The notes below the pieces were generated by a model. It did no database searches and was not told the DNA's origin. It worked only from the letters and a program-made list of their open reading frames with translations. Of a stretch of 13,976 bases of DNA, positions 1 to 6,388 are shown piece by piece (the stretch's first letter is position 1; every line of letters starts with the position of its first letter). This stretch comes from a bacterium CG2_30_54_10 (GTDB lineage Bacteria > Muiribacteriota > Ozemobacteria > Ozemobacterales > Ozemobacteraceae): the NCBI GenBank assembly GCA_001872985.1, contig MNYA01000231.1:1-13976 (forward strand). Direction: 5' to 3'. Made by a program: the position numbers and the translations under genes.

Positions 1-294
1 CCGCTCGGCCTTTTTGACACCCCCGAAGAGGAATACCAGGATCTACCCATCGACCTAATGCCTCAAGACGGTATCATGCTTTACACCGACGGATTAACCG
101 ATGCCACCAACCACAACCGGGATCGATACGGTATTGAGCGGGTCAAACTGAGCCTTGAGAAGGCGACCGGGCAAAAGGCATCAGAGATCGTCTTTTGCAT
201 CATGAACGACCTCAACCACTTCAAGGGAACCGCTCCGCTCGAAGATGACACCACAATCCTATTTCTCAAACTGGATCCAATCAGAAATGACTGA
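1..294 (+). CDS. SpoIIE/PP2C-type serine phosphatase, C-terminal part (5' end outside window)
   Basis: This is the last 97 codons of a gene whose start lies upstream of the window; the frame is open from base 1. The visible part carries the closing motifs of the SpoIIE/RsbU phosphatase family: PLGLF near the start, LYTDGLTDATN with the metal-associated DG pair, a YG.ER segment, and the terminal LEDDTTILFLKL with the DD metal-binding pair. Known members dephosphorylate serine or threonine on anti-sigma antagonist (STAS) proteins. Which partner is used here, and which sensor domain precedes the catalytic part, cannot be seen. The stop overlaps the start of the next gene by 8 bases, which suggests translational coupling. 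A second, full-length phosphatase of the same family lies on the opposite strand at 11078-13393. Confidence 0.85.
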   Translation, partial: PLGLFDTPEEEYQDLPIDLMPQDGIMLYTDGLTDATNHNRDRYGIERVKLSLEKATGQKASEIVFCIMNDLNHFKGTAPLEDDTTILFLKLDPIRND

Positions 295-1009
295 ACCGGA
301 ACAGGTTTTTGAAAAATATGTTTTCTTCAGCTCCAGAAAGGAACGGGAGGTCTTCGCGAATGTAATCCAAACGATACTTCCCATGTCACTTGACGCCATC
401 GATCTCGCTTACTCCGACAATCCAAACGAAACTTTCAACCACATCAACGAACGGACCCAAAAAATCCTCCAGGGCCATCCTCACCCAGAAGAAATTCAGG
501 CAATGACCGGCGCCTTCGCCGATGGCGGCGAATTCGAGCTTCGCGGCGGAGCGCTGTCGATAATCATTTCCGCCGATCGGTACAATTTCGAGCTGATCGA
601 TAGCATGAAACGCTTTCTGTCGCCGGTTTTTCCCACGTGCATTTTCCGGAATCAGTATATCTGGGGAGTCGATTTGTACGAGAATTATTCCCGGGAACTG
701 TTATTCGAAACCCGGATATTCGCTTCCCGAAGTCCGTTGCTCGAAGACCCCGAGATCGACATTTTCAGACGCGACGACGGAATCATCTACAAGTTCCGAT
801 TCAATACCCGCGAGCGGTTTTCCACAGACGATGGAATACATTTTTTGGCGCCTGTTTTCATGTCCCTGGCCGAGTCACTGCGAAAAAAGATGTATGAAGG
901 TCTCGAGATACTCCACAAATACTGCACCGACAAACCCCAGTTCCGCAAACTCGAGCCGCGCACTAAAATCGGCCGGGAAATCAAGTCGCTCCTTTCCGAT
1001 CGTAACTGA
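287..1009 (+). CDS. Hypothetical protein, 240 aa, coupled to the upstream phosphatase
   Basis: I do not recognise this family. The open frame extends up to an ATG at 245, but the ATG at 287 is preferred because it gives an 8-base overlap with the upstream stop instead of 50 bases. Neither start has a strong ribosome binding site. The protein looks soluble and cytosolic: no signal peptide, no membrane segment, many charged and aromatic residues. The N-terminal third looks helical, followed by a short alternating segment (FELRGGALSIIISADRYNF) and a middle part rich in Y, F and R. The C-terminus is basic and probably helical. The overlap suggests it works with the SpoIIE-type phosphatase, for example as a regulator or adaptor, but no motif supports a specific role. 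It does not show the N and G boxes of an HATPase_c anti-sigma kinase. Confidence 0.75.
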   Translation: MTEPEQVFEKYVFFSSRKEREVFANVIQTILPMSLDAIDLAYSDNPNETFNHINERTQKILQGHPHPEEIQAMTGAFADGGEFELRGGALSIIISADRYNFELIDSMKRFLSPVFPTCIFRNQYIWGVDLYENYSRELLFETRIFASRSPLLEDPEIDIFRRDDGIIYKFRFNTRERFSTDDGIHFLAPVFMSLAESLRKKMYEGLEILHKYCTDKPQFRKLEPRTKIGREIKSLLSDRN

Positions 1010-1040
1010 CCCCATGTTCCAGCAAATCCGCAAATCTGCA

Positions 1041-1046
1041 TATAAT
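1041..1046 (+). promoter_or_regulatory. Possible -10 box upstream of the TPR gene
   Basis: A perfect TATAAT lies 13 bases before the ATG of the TPR gene. No convincing -35 box is found 16-18 bases upstream (TTCCAG at 1017 is poor), and the predicted start of transcription would leave a leader of only a few bases. It may be a chance match in a short A/T-rich gap. Confidence 0.25.
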
Positions 1047-1059
1047 GCCGAGATAGAAA

Positions 1060-1809
1060 ATGCCGCCTGAAACCTTGTATGACTCAAACCTCCTTGATGA
1101 GGTCATCGACGCTTGCATTAAACACCTCCGGGATCACCCGAAGGATCCCGATGCACTCTTTTACCTTGGAAATGCATTCTTCCTGAAGGGCCAGCTCGAT
1201 AAGGCTTCTTTCTGCTTCGTGAAGTCGGTTAATCTCAATCCCAAGAATCCGGTCTATTACAATCATCTTGGCCATGCATATCGCCAAATGGGGGACAAAG
1301 ACCAGGCCATCGCCGCCTATGAATCGGTGCTGATACTCAATTCGCGATTTGCCGACGCCCATTTCAACATCGGTCTCATATTCTACGAGAGCCGGGCCCT
1401 CGACAAAGCGCTAGCCAGCTTCGCCAACGCCCTCGCCATAAATACACGGTATGCCGCGGCAAGATATTACACCGCCCGGATCTACCAGGATCAGGGCGCG
1501 TTCAACAGGGCAATGCTCGAATACCGCCAGATCGTCGAAGACCATGTGGGGAAGGCCCTCGGCCCCGGCGGTGTGACAGTCGACTTCGGGCTTGTTTTCA
1601 CCGATCTCGGCCTTCTCGATCTTGCTGAGCGTGAGTACAGGCGGCTCATCAAACAGCATCCCGAGTATGCCGACCTTCATTACCACCTTGGAATGACCCT
1701 GAAAAAGGCGGGGAAGCCTGACGAAGCCATGGACGAGTTCCGCTTGGCCATCAAGCTCAACCCGCACTACATGGACGCCAGAAGAAAATACTGGGAGTCT
1801 GCCGGTTGA
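1060..1809 (+). CDS. Tetratricopeptide repeat (TPR) protein
   Basis: A 249-aa protein made almost entirely of TPR units. About six 34-residue helix-turn-helix repeats can be read, with the usual pattern of G/A at position 8, A/Y at 20 and P near 32: roughly residues 29-62, 63-96, 97-130, 131-164, about 174-208 and 209-242. A short irregular stretch containing GPGGV sits between repeats 4 and 5. There is no signal peptide or membrane helix, so it is probably cytosolic. TPR arrays act as protein-protein scaffolds, and in pilus systems they can help assembly (PilF/TapF types are lipoproteins, which this is not). It lies 50 bases after the hypothetical gene and 61 before pilB. A partner role in pilus or signalling complexes is inferred from position only. 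The ATG at 1060 is the first in-frame start. Confidence 0.85.
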   Translation: MPPETLYDSNLLDEVIDACIKHLRDHPKDPDALFYLGNAFFLKGQLDKASFCFVKSVNLNPKNPVYYNHLGHAYRQMGDKDQAIAAYESVLILNSRFADAHFNIGLIFYESRALDKALASFANALAINTRYAAARYYTARIYQDQGAFNRAMLEYRQIVEDHVGKALGPGGVTVDFGLVFTDLGLLDLAEREYRRLIKQHPEYADLHYHLGMTLKKAGKPDEAMDEFRLAIKLNPHYMDARRKYWESAG

Positions 1810-1814
1810 CCGGC
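1801..1814. other. Small hairpin over the TPR gene stop codon
   Basis: GCCGG at 1801-1805 pairs with CCGGC at 1810-1814 around a 4-base loop that includes most of the stop codon. There is no following T-run, so it is not a classical intrinsic terminator. It could slow or stabilise the transcript end, or be coincidental. Confidence 0.25.
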
Positions 1815-1851
1815 GTGAAAGGGTAGCGTAACCGAGCCCTGTATCTATCTA

Positions 1852-1860
1852 TGCTAGAAT
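1852..1860 (+). promoter_or_regulatory. Possible extended -10 promoter before pilB
   Basis: TGCTAGAAT matches an extended -10 element (TGn plus TAGAAT). No good -35 box is visible at the right distance. The pilB ribosome binding site and start codon follow so closely (ATG at 1871) that a transcript starting about 7 bases after the box would lose much of its Shine-Dalgarno sequence. Treat as a weak candidate. Confidence 0.3.
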
Positions 1861-1870
1861 AAGGTGAATC

Positions 1871-3550
1871 ATGTTTAAGCGAAAAAAGATCGGCGAAATG
1901 CTAATGGAGGCCGGCCACATCGCCGAGAAAGAGCTCACCATCGGCCTCGCGGAGCAGAAAAAACGTGGAAAACGCATCGGCCAGGTTTTGATCGAACTCG
2001 GCTACCTCACTGAAGACAAACTTCTTCCGGTTCTCGGTAAGCAACTGAAGGTGCCTTTCGTCGATCTGAAGAAAGTCGAAGTCAAACCTGAAGTATTGAA
2101 GATGATACCCGAAAAGATCGCCAGAAAGCATCTGTTGATCCCGATCAGCTTCGATGGAAAAAGCCTGATGGTCGGAATGGCCGATCCGCTCGACGTCTTC
2201 ATCATCGACGAGATCCAGTTCCAAAACAACTGCGAAGTGGTTCGAGCGATCTGCTCCGAAAACCAGATCAATGAAAACCTCGACAAACTATACGTTGCCG
2301 GAGCCATGGCCGAGGCGCTGAGCAGCATCGGTTCCGACGGTCAGGCATCAGCCGGTGAAATCGATGCGCTGAAAAAGGCGGGCGACGACACCCCGATCAT
2401 CAAGTTGTGCAACCTCATTCTGACACAAGCCGTTCAGAAGGGCGCCAGCGATATCCATATAGAACCTGACGAGGGCGAGCTCCGGGTCCGCTTCCGGATC
2501 GACGGCTGCCTGTCGATCTCGATGACTCTGCAACCAGAGGCACAGGCATCGCTGGTTTCCCGCCTGAAAATTCTTTCATCAATGGACATCTCCGAACGCC
2601 GTATCCCACAAGATGGCCGTATTCAGATGACCATCATGGACAAGCCCATCGATTTCCGCGTCAGCACCATACCTGTCTCTTTCGGCGAGAAGGTCTGCCT
2701 TCGAATCCTCGACAAAACCAATGTCCAGGTTTCGCTCGACCAGATGGGTTTCACACCCTACAACTACGAGATCCTGAAAAAATCCATCGCCTCCCCGAAC
2801 GGAATGTGTCTTGTCACCGGCCCCACAGGCTCCGGCAAAACAACCACGCTCTACGCCTGCCTGAACTCGATCAAGGGCCCCGACATGAACATCTGCACCG
2901 TCGAGAACCCTGTAGAGTACAAGCTGAAGATGATCAACCAGGTGCAGGTTCGCCCCGAGATCGAACTCGATTTCGCCAAAGTGCTTCGGGCCTTCCTTCG
3001 CCAAGATCCTGATGTCATCATGCTTGGCGAGATCCGCGATGCTGAAACAGCCACGATCGCTGTCGAGGCCGCGTTGACAGGCCACCTTGTTTTCGCCACG
3101 CTCCACACAAACGATGCCCCCAGCACGGCATCCCGCCTGATCGATATGGGCGTCGAGCCGTTCCTGATTTCCGCCGCGCTCCTTTGCATCGTCTCTCAGC
3201 GTCTTGCCCGCCGGGTCTGCAAATTCTGCAAAGAACCCGACAAGACCATCACACCGGAGACACTTAAGTCTATGGGCCTTCCCCCCGAGACGATCAACGG
3301 GACATATTATCGGGGAAAGGGCTGCGAAAAATGCGGCAGCACAGGCTATAAGGGAAGGGTGGGCATCCACGAGGTCATGTACACGAACGAGAACATCCGC
3401 CGCCTCATCATTCAGAAAGGCGCCCCCGATGACTTGATGAAGGTTGCTATCCAATCTGGAATGAAGACCATCAAGGAAGACGCCATCCTGAAGTTCACCC
3501 AGGGCATGACCACCCCCGAAGAGGTCTTCGCCCTTTGCCGCGCCGATTGA
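1871..3550 (+). CDS. pilB: Type IV pilus extension ATPase PilB (GspE/T2SSE family) with MshEN domain
   Basis: This 559-aa protein is the hexameric ATPase that powers pilus assembly at the inner membrane, working on the PilC platform encoded next. Visible parts: an N-terminal MshEN/T2SSE_N domain (about 1-150); the T2SSE core with GASDIHIEP near 195; Walker A GPTGSGKT at 317-324; the Asp box and Walker B (LRQDPDVIMLGEIRD, about 376-390); the His box LHTND; and a zinc site of two CxxC pairs at 450-453 and 485-488. The zinc site and length favour PilB/GspE over the retraction ATPase PilT, which lacks the N-terminal domain. Residues 6-29 and 35-58 form two copies of the c-di-GMP-binding MshEN motif. 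A ribosome binding site AAGGTGA at 1861-1867 supports the ATG. PilB is preferred over GspE because no secretin or pseudopilin genes are adjacent, but the two are hard to separate. Confidence 0.92.
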   Translation: MFKRKKIGEMLMEAGHIAEKELTIGLAEQKKRGKRIGQVLIELGYLTEDKLLPVLGKQLKVPFVDLKKVEVKPEVLKMIPEKIARKHLLIPISFDGKSLMVGMADPLDVFIIDEIQFQNNCEVVRAICSENQINENLDKLYVAGAMAEALSSIGSDGQASAGEIDALKKAGDDTPIIKLCNLILTQAVQKGASDIHIEPDEGELRVRFRIDGCLSISMTLQPEAQASLVSRLKILSSMDISERRIPQDGRIQMTIMDKPIDFRVSTIPVSFGEKVCLRILDKTNVQVSLDQMGFTPYNYEILKKSIASPNGMCLVTGPTGSGKTTTLYACLNSIKGPDMNICTVENPVEYKLKMINQVQVRPEIELDFAKVLRAFLRQDPDVIMLGEIRDAETATIAVEAALTGHLVFATLHTNDAPSTASRLIDMGVEPFLISAALLCIVSQRLARRVCKFCKEPDKTITPETLKSMGLPPETINGTYYRGKGCEKCGSTGYKGRVGIHEVMYTNENIRRLIIQKGAPDDLMKVAIQSGMKTIKEDAILKFTQGMTTPEEVFALCRAD

Positions 3551-3575
3551 CCGACGCCCCCACCTTGATTTCCTG

Positions 3576-3583
3576 AAGGAGGG
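3576..3583 (+). promoter_or_regulatory. Strong ribosome binding site of pilC
   Basis: AAGGAGGG lies 3 bases before the ATG at 3587. It is the best Shine-Dalgarno match in the window and fixes the pilC start. Confidence 0.8.
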
Positions 3584-3586
3584 TTT

Positions 3587-4792
3587 ATGCCCAAATACGA
3601 TTGCGAAGTAAAGAATGCCAAGGGCGAGATACTCAAGACGCAGCTCACCGCTGACAGTCTTCAGAAGCTATCCGCCGCGCTCTCAGACAAGGGCTTCTAC
3701 CTTATCAAGGCAACCGAGGTTAAGGCGGGGGGCGGTTTTAACTTTGGATTCGGCGGGAGTGTTTCCCAAAAAGAATTGATGGTTTTCACCGTCCAGCTTT
3801 CGACTCTTGTCGGGTCATCAATCCCGCTTGTAGAAGCTGTCGAGATCATGGGCGATCAGGCGGATAATCCGTTTTTCAAAGATGTCATCGACAAAATCGG
3901 CAAGGATCTCAGAGGCGGGATCTCTTTCTCCGCCGGGTGCCGCAAATTTCCTAAAGTCTTCAGCAATATCTTTTGCAATATGATCGAAGCCGGAGAGGCA
4001 GGCGGTATGCTCGACAAGGTTCTGGCTCGCCTTGCGTTATTCGCCGAAGCCGACAGCAAAATGCGGGGTAAAATCAAGGGCGCCCTCACCATGCCCGTCG
4101 TTCAGCTCGTTCTGGCGGTCGGTTGCGTCATCTTCCTGTTGGTCAAGATCTTTCCAAACTTCACCAAAATGTTCAAAAAAATGAAAGCCGAGCTGCCCGC
4201 CCTCACGAAAACCATGATCTTCCTTTCGGATACTTTGATAGAAAACTACATCATTTGCCTGGGCGTGGTCGTCGGCACGATTGTGGGGATCTACGCATTA
4301 TTTCAAACCGAGATTGGAGAAACCATGATAAACCATTTCATGGTCCGCGCTCCGGTCGTCGGCACCCTCACAAAGAAAATCGCAGTTGGCCGGTTCTGCA
4401 GAACTTTCTGCTCGCTCCTAGCCGCGGGTGTTCCGATTTTGAACGCACTCAAAATCACGGGTTCCGTTATGGGAAACAAGCTTTTCGAAAGACTGATCGA
4501 GGAAATGGCCACCGGCGTTCAAGGGGGCAAGCGGCTGGCCGCAACGATCAAGGGAAGCTATCTTTTTCCGACGATGGTTCAGAAAATGATCGAGGTTGGT
4601 GAGAACTCAGGAAACCTCGAAATTATGCTTGAAAAAGCTGCCGACTTCTTCGACCAGGAGGTCGCCGAAGCTCTCGATGGCCTGACCTCGGCCCTGACCC
4701 CGATCTTGACCGTCTTCATGGGCATCATGATCGGCGGTATCGCTCTTTCAGTCTTCATGCCGCTCTTCTCGATCGTGCAGCAGATGAAATGA
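3587..4792 (+). CDS. pilC: Type IV pilus inner-membrane platform protein PilC (GspF family)
   Basis: A 401-aa protein of the usual PilC length. It sits in the inner membrane, where it couples PilB rotation to pilin insertion. The N-terminus (about 1-45, including KGEILKTQLTA and LSDKGFYLIKA) is the typical PilC lead-in. Two T2SSF cytoplasmic domains follow, each with a GEAGG/GENSG-type motif (IEAGEAGGMLD near 132 and IEVGENSGNLE near 337). Three hydrophobic segments are visible at about 170-188, 221-240 and 373-394, as in the family. The gene begins 36 bases after pilB, and its TGA stop overlaps the next gene's ATG in the ATGA arrangement, indicating coupling. No pilin, pilT, pilD or pilMNOPQ genes appear in the window, so the rest of the machine must be encoded elsewhere. 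Confidence 0.92.
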   Translation: MPKYDCEVKNAKGEILKTQLTADSLQKLSAALSDKGFYLIKATEVKAGGGFNFGFGGSVSQKELMVFTVQLSTLVGSSIPLVEAVEIMGDQADNPFFKDVIDKIGKDLRGGISFSAGCRKFPKVFSNIFCNMIEAGEAGGMLDKVLARLALFAEADSKMRGKIKGALTMPVVQLVLAVGCVIFLLVKIFPNFTKMFKKMKAELPALTKTMIFLSDTLIENYIICLGVVVGTIVGIYALFQTEIGETMINHFMVRAPVVGTLTKKIAVGRFCRTFCSLLAAGVPILNALKITGSVMGNKLFERLIEEMATGVQGGKRLAATIKGSYLFPTMVQKMIEVGENSGNLEIMLEKAADFFDQEVAEALDGLTSALTPILTVFMGIMIGGIALSVFMPLFSIVQQMK

Positions 4793-5526
4793 TTCCCGCC
4801 GGCACGCTCATCATTATTCCGGCTTTCAATGAAGCCGTAAATCTTCCGCGCACGCTTCAAAATTTGAGGGCGGCCCTTCCAACGGGTTACGACCTGGCAA
4901 TCGTCGACGATGGTTCCGACGACGAAACCGGCACGGTGGCAGCGAGTCAAGGTGCATTCTGCATTCGGTTGCCGATTCATCTGGGATACGGGGGCGCTCT
5001 TCAGACCGGGTACAAGTTCGCCATCGGGAAAGGGTATGCCTTTCTCGTCCAGATGGACGCCGACGGCCAGCATGACGCTGTAGAGGTTCCAAAACTTATC
5101 GCCCCGCTGAAAGCCGGCGAGGCCGACTGCGTTGTTGGGAACCGCTTTCATTTGGCATCGCAGTACAAGTCACCTTTCCTGCGCCAGGTAGGCCGGATAT
5201 TCTTTTCCCGGGTCATCAGCTTTTTCGCGGGAATCCGGCCAAACGATCCCACATCGGGTTTCCGTGGATTCAACCGGAAAGCCCTTGGGCTTTTGACGAG
5301 GGACCACTTTCCCGTTGATTTTCCGGATGCAGACGTGTTCATCATGATGCATTTCGCCGGCATAAGAATGAGGGAAGTCGATGTGCTGATGCACTCTTCG
5401 CTGAGCGACAAAAGCATGCACTCGGGCTTTTTCCATCCGTTCAAGTATGTGGCCAAGATGCTTCTTGCCACATTCATGATCTTCATTCGCCATATCGGTG
5501 GCCTGAACTTCTGGAAGTCGGAGTGA
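4789..5526 (+). CDS. Family 2 glycosyltransferase, DPM1/dolichol-phosphate mannosyltransferase-like
   Basis: A 245-aa GT-A fold enzyme that should transfer a sugar from a nucleotide donor, most likely to a polyprenyl phosphate. Motifs in order: IIIPAFNE near the N-terminus, IVDDGSDDET (donor binding, near 37-46), HLGYGGALQTGYKFA, QMDADGQHD (the DxD-type metal site, near 88-96), VVGNRF, and DPTSGFRGFNRKAL. This order is typical of the short DPM1-like group. The enzyme has no long membrane region, only a mildly hydrophobic C-terminus. It starts inside the pilC stop codon (4-base overlap) and is followed by a DUF2304 protein, a pair often seen together. Its acceptor is unknown; pilin or cell-surface glycosylation is suggested only by the link to pilC. 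Confidence 0.88.
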   Translation: MIPAGTLIIIPAFNEAVNLPRTLQNLRAALPTGYDLAIVDDGSDDETGTVAASQGAFCIRLPIHLGYGGALQTGYKFAIGKGYAFLVQMDADGQHDAVEVPKLIAPLKAGEADCVVGNRFHLASQYKSPFLRQVGRIFFSRVISFFAGIRPNDPTSGFRGFNRKALGLLTRDHFPVDFPDADVFIMMHFAGIRMREVDVLMHSSLSDKSMHSGFFHPFKYVAKMLLATFMIFIRHIGGLNFWKSE

Positions 5527-5547
5527 TTGTACAACTGAACATTGACC

Positions 5548-5552
5548 GGAGG
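5548..5552 (+). promoter_or_regulatory. Ribosome binding site deciding a GTG start
   Basis: GGAGG sits 5 bases upstream of the GTG at 5558 and selects it as start of the DUF2304 gene; no ATG exists nearby in that frame. Confidence 0.7.
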
Positions 5553-5557
5553 AAATT

Positions 5558-6013
5558 GTGACAACTGAACTCAAAATCGACAAAATAGCCAAAATCGACA
5601 AAATCGACAAAATCGCCGGAATCGCCGAAATTGCCGAAATTGCCGAACTGCCTGAATTGCCTGAACTGCCCGATCGGCAGCGCACCTGGGTGGTGACCCT
5701 AAGCCTGGGCATTTTCTTTCTGATCCTCGATTTGGTTCGTCGGCGAAAGGTCAAGGAAGATGACTCCTGGATCTGGTTGTTCGTAGGAGTTACCACCTTC
5801 GTCCTCGGAACCAACTTCCGTCTTCTGCAAAGAATCAGCCACTTGTTCGGAATCCTGGCTCCCACCTCCACGATCTTCTTTTTCGGCCAGATTTTTCTGA
5901 TGTTGCTTGCATTGCAGTCTTCCATCCGCAATTCATCAACATCGCTCCAGATAAAGAACCTTGTCCAGGAGCTCGCCTTGCTCCGCGCCGAAGTCGGCCC
6001 CTCCCGAAATTAA
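5558..6013 (+). CDS. DUF2304-family small membrane protein with repetitive N-terminus
   Basis: A 151-aa protein starting at GTG. Residues 7-39 are eleven copies of a tripeptide, (I/L)-(D/A/P)-(K/E), shifting from basic IDK units to acidic IAE and LPE units. After this come three hydrophobic segments (about 47-62, 69-85 and 100-127), separated by a basic RRRKVK loop, and a C-terminal polar helix with likely coiled-coil character (QIKNLVQELALLRAEV). The membrane layout and the position directly after a DPM1-like glycosyltransferase match DUF2304, whose biochemical function is not established; it is commonly thought to partner with the transferase at the membrane. The repeat is not a usual feature of the family. 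Family assignment rests on topology and context. Confidence 0.75.
   Translation: MTTELKIDKIAKIDKIDKIAGIAEIAEIAELPELPELPDRQRTWVVTLSLGIFFLILDLVRRRKVKEDDSWIWLFVGVTTFVLGTNFRLLQRISHLFGILAPTSTIFFFGQIFLMLLALQSSIRNSSTSLQIKNLVQELALLRAEVGPSRN
5576..5674 (+). repeat. 9-bp tandem repeat, 11 copies, in frame
   Basis: Eleven consecutive 9-base units of the form AT(C/T/A)-G(A/C)C-(A/G)AA, drifting to CTG-CCT-GAA at the end. Every unit is exactly three codons, so copy-number change would keep the frame. The first units (ATCGACAAA) are nearly identical, and divergence increases downstream. Confidence 0.9.
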
Positions 6014-6029
6014 TCTTAGGATCGTTTTA

Positions 6030-6329
6030 ATGGAATGGATCAAGGAAAAAAAGAGCGTTTCCGCTGAGGCGCGGGTTCCTATCAAATCCTGGTGCCCAGA
6101 CCTGGAAGCCGGGGCGCTGACCCGGGCGATCAACCCGGCCTGCCACCCATCCGTGGAAGCCCACGTAGCGCTGATGCCGGACTGCCACATCGGGTACGGG
6201 ATGCCTATCGGCGGCGCGATCGGATGCCTGAACGTGGTGATTCCAAACGCGGTCGGCGTCGATATCGGCTGTGGAATGGGCGCGATAAGGACCACGGCCT
6301 CCGGTGCGATGAATCTCGCTTTGTGTTGA
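6030..6329 (+). pseudogene. rtcB: N-terminal remnant of RNA ligase RtcB
   Basis: The first roughly 89 residues match the start of RtcB, the GTP/Mn-dependent tRNA-splicing and RNA-repair ligase: VPIKSWC, HVALMPDCHIGYGMPIGG, and NAVGVDIGCGMGAIRT with the metal ligands Asp and Cys. After that the homology stops; about ten unrelated residues follow and a TGA ends the frame at 99 aa, against about 400-480 aa for a full enzyme. The later metal-binding histidines and the catalytic histidine that carries GMP are missing. The downstream DNA does not resume RtcB in any frame that I can see. An AGGA motif 8 bases before the ATG still looks like a ribosome binding site. It is best read as a gene cut by deletion or rearrangement at its junction with the opposite-strand operon. 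A working short protein is unlikely. Confidence 0.8.
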
Positions 6330-6388
6330 GAATCAGCTAATGCCCCTTCTTTTTGAGCAGATACCAGCAGGGTTTTCCCTAATCCCTT
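6330..6388. other. Convergent gap between the rtcB remnant and the HD-GYP gene
   Basis: These 59 bases separate the two transcription units that face each other. I see a weak AGGG-TTTT-CCCT hairpin at 6369-6380 and no proper T-run, so no confident terminator for either strand. Confidence 0.4.

Noticed and set aside
245..286. Upstream ATG start for the 240-aa hypothetical protein
   Set aside because: It would give a 50-base overlap with the phosphatase gene; the ATG at 287 gives a typical short overlap. Not excluded by sequence alone.
2579..3454. Long open frame of 291 codons on the - strand across pilB
   Set aside because: It lies wholly antisense to pilB, whose catalytic motifs are clear. 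The predicted protein has no recognisable domain and reflects third-position GC bias.
5170..5931. 253-codon open frame on the - strand across the glycosyltransferase and DUF2304 genes
   Set aside because: It is antisense to two genes with recognisable motifs and is kept open in part by the 9-bp repeat.
6369..6380. Intrinsic terminator at the end of the HD-GYP gene
   Set aside because: The stem is only 4 bp with a 4-base loop and no T-run on either strand follows it.
6330..6388. Continuation of rtcB in another frame after a frameshift
   Set aside because: I read the following bases in the other frames and saw no RtcB motifs, so this is a truncation and not a single frameshift.
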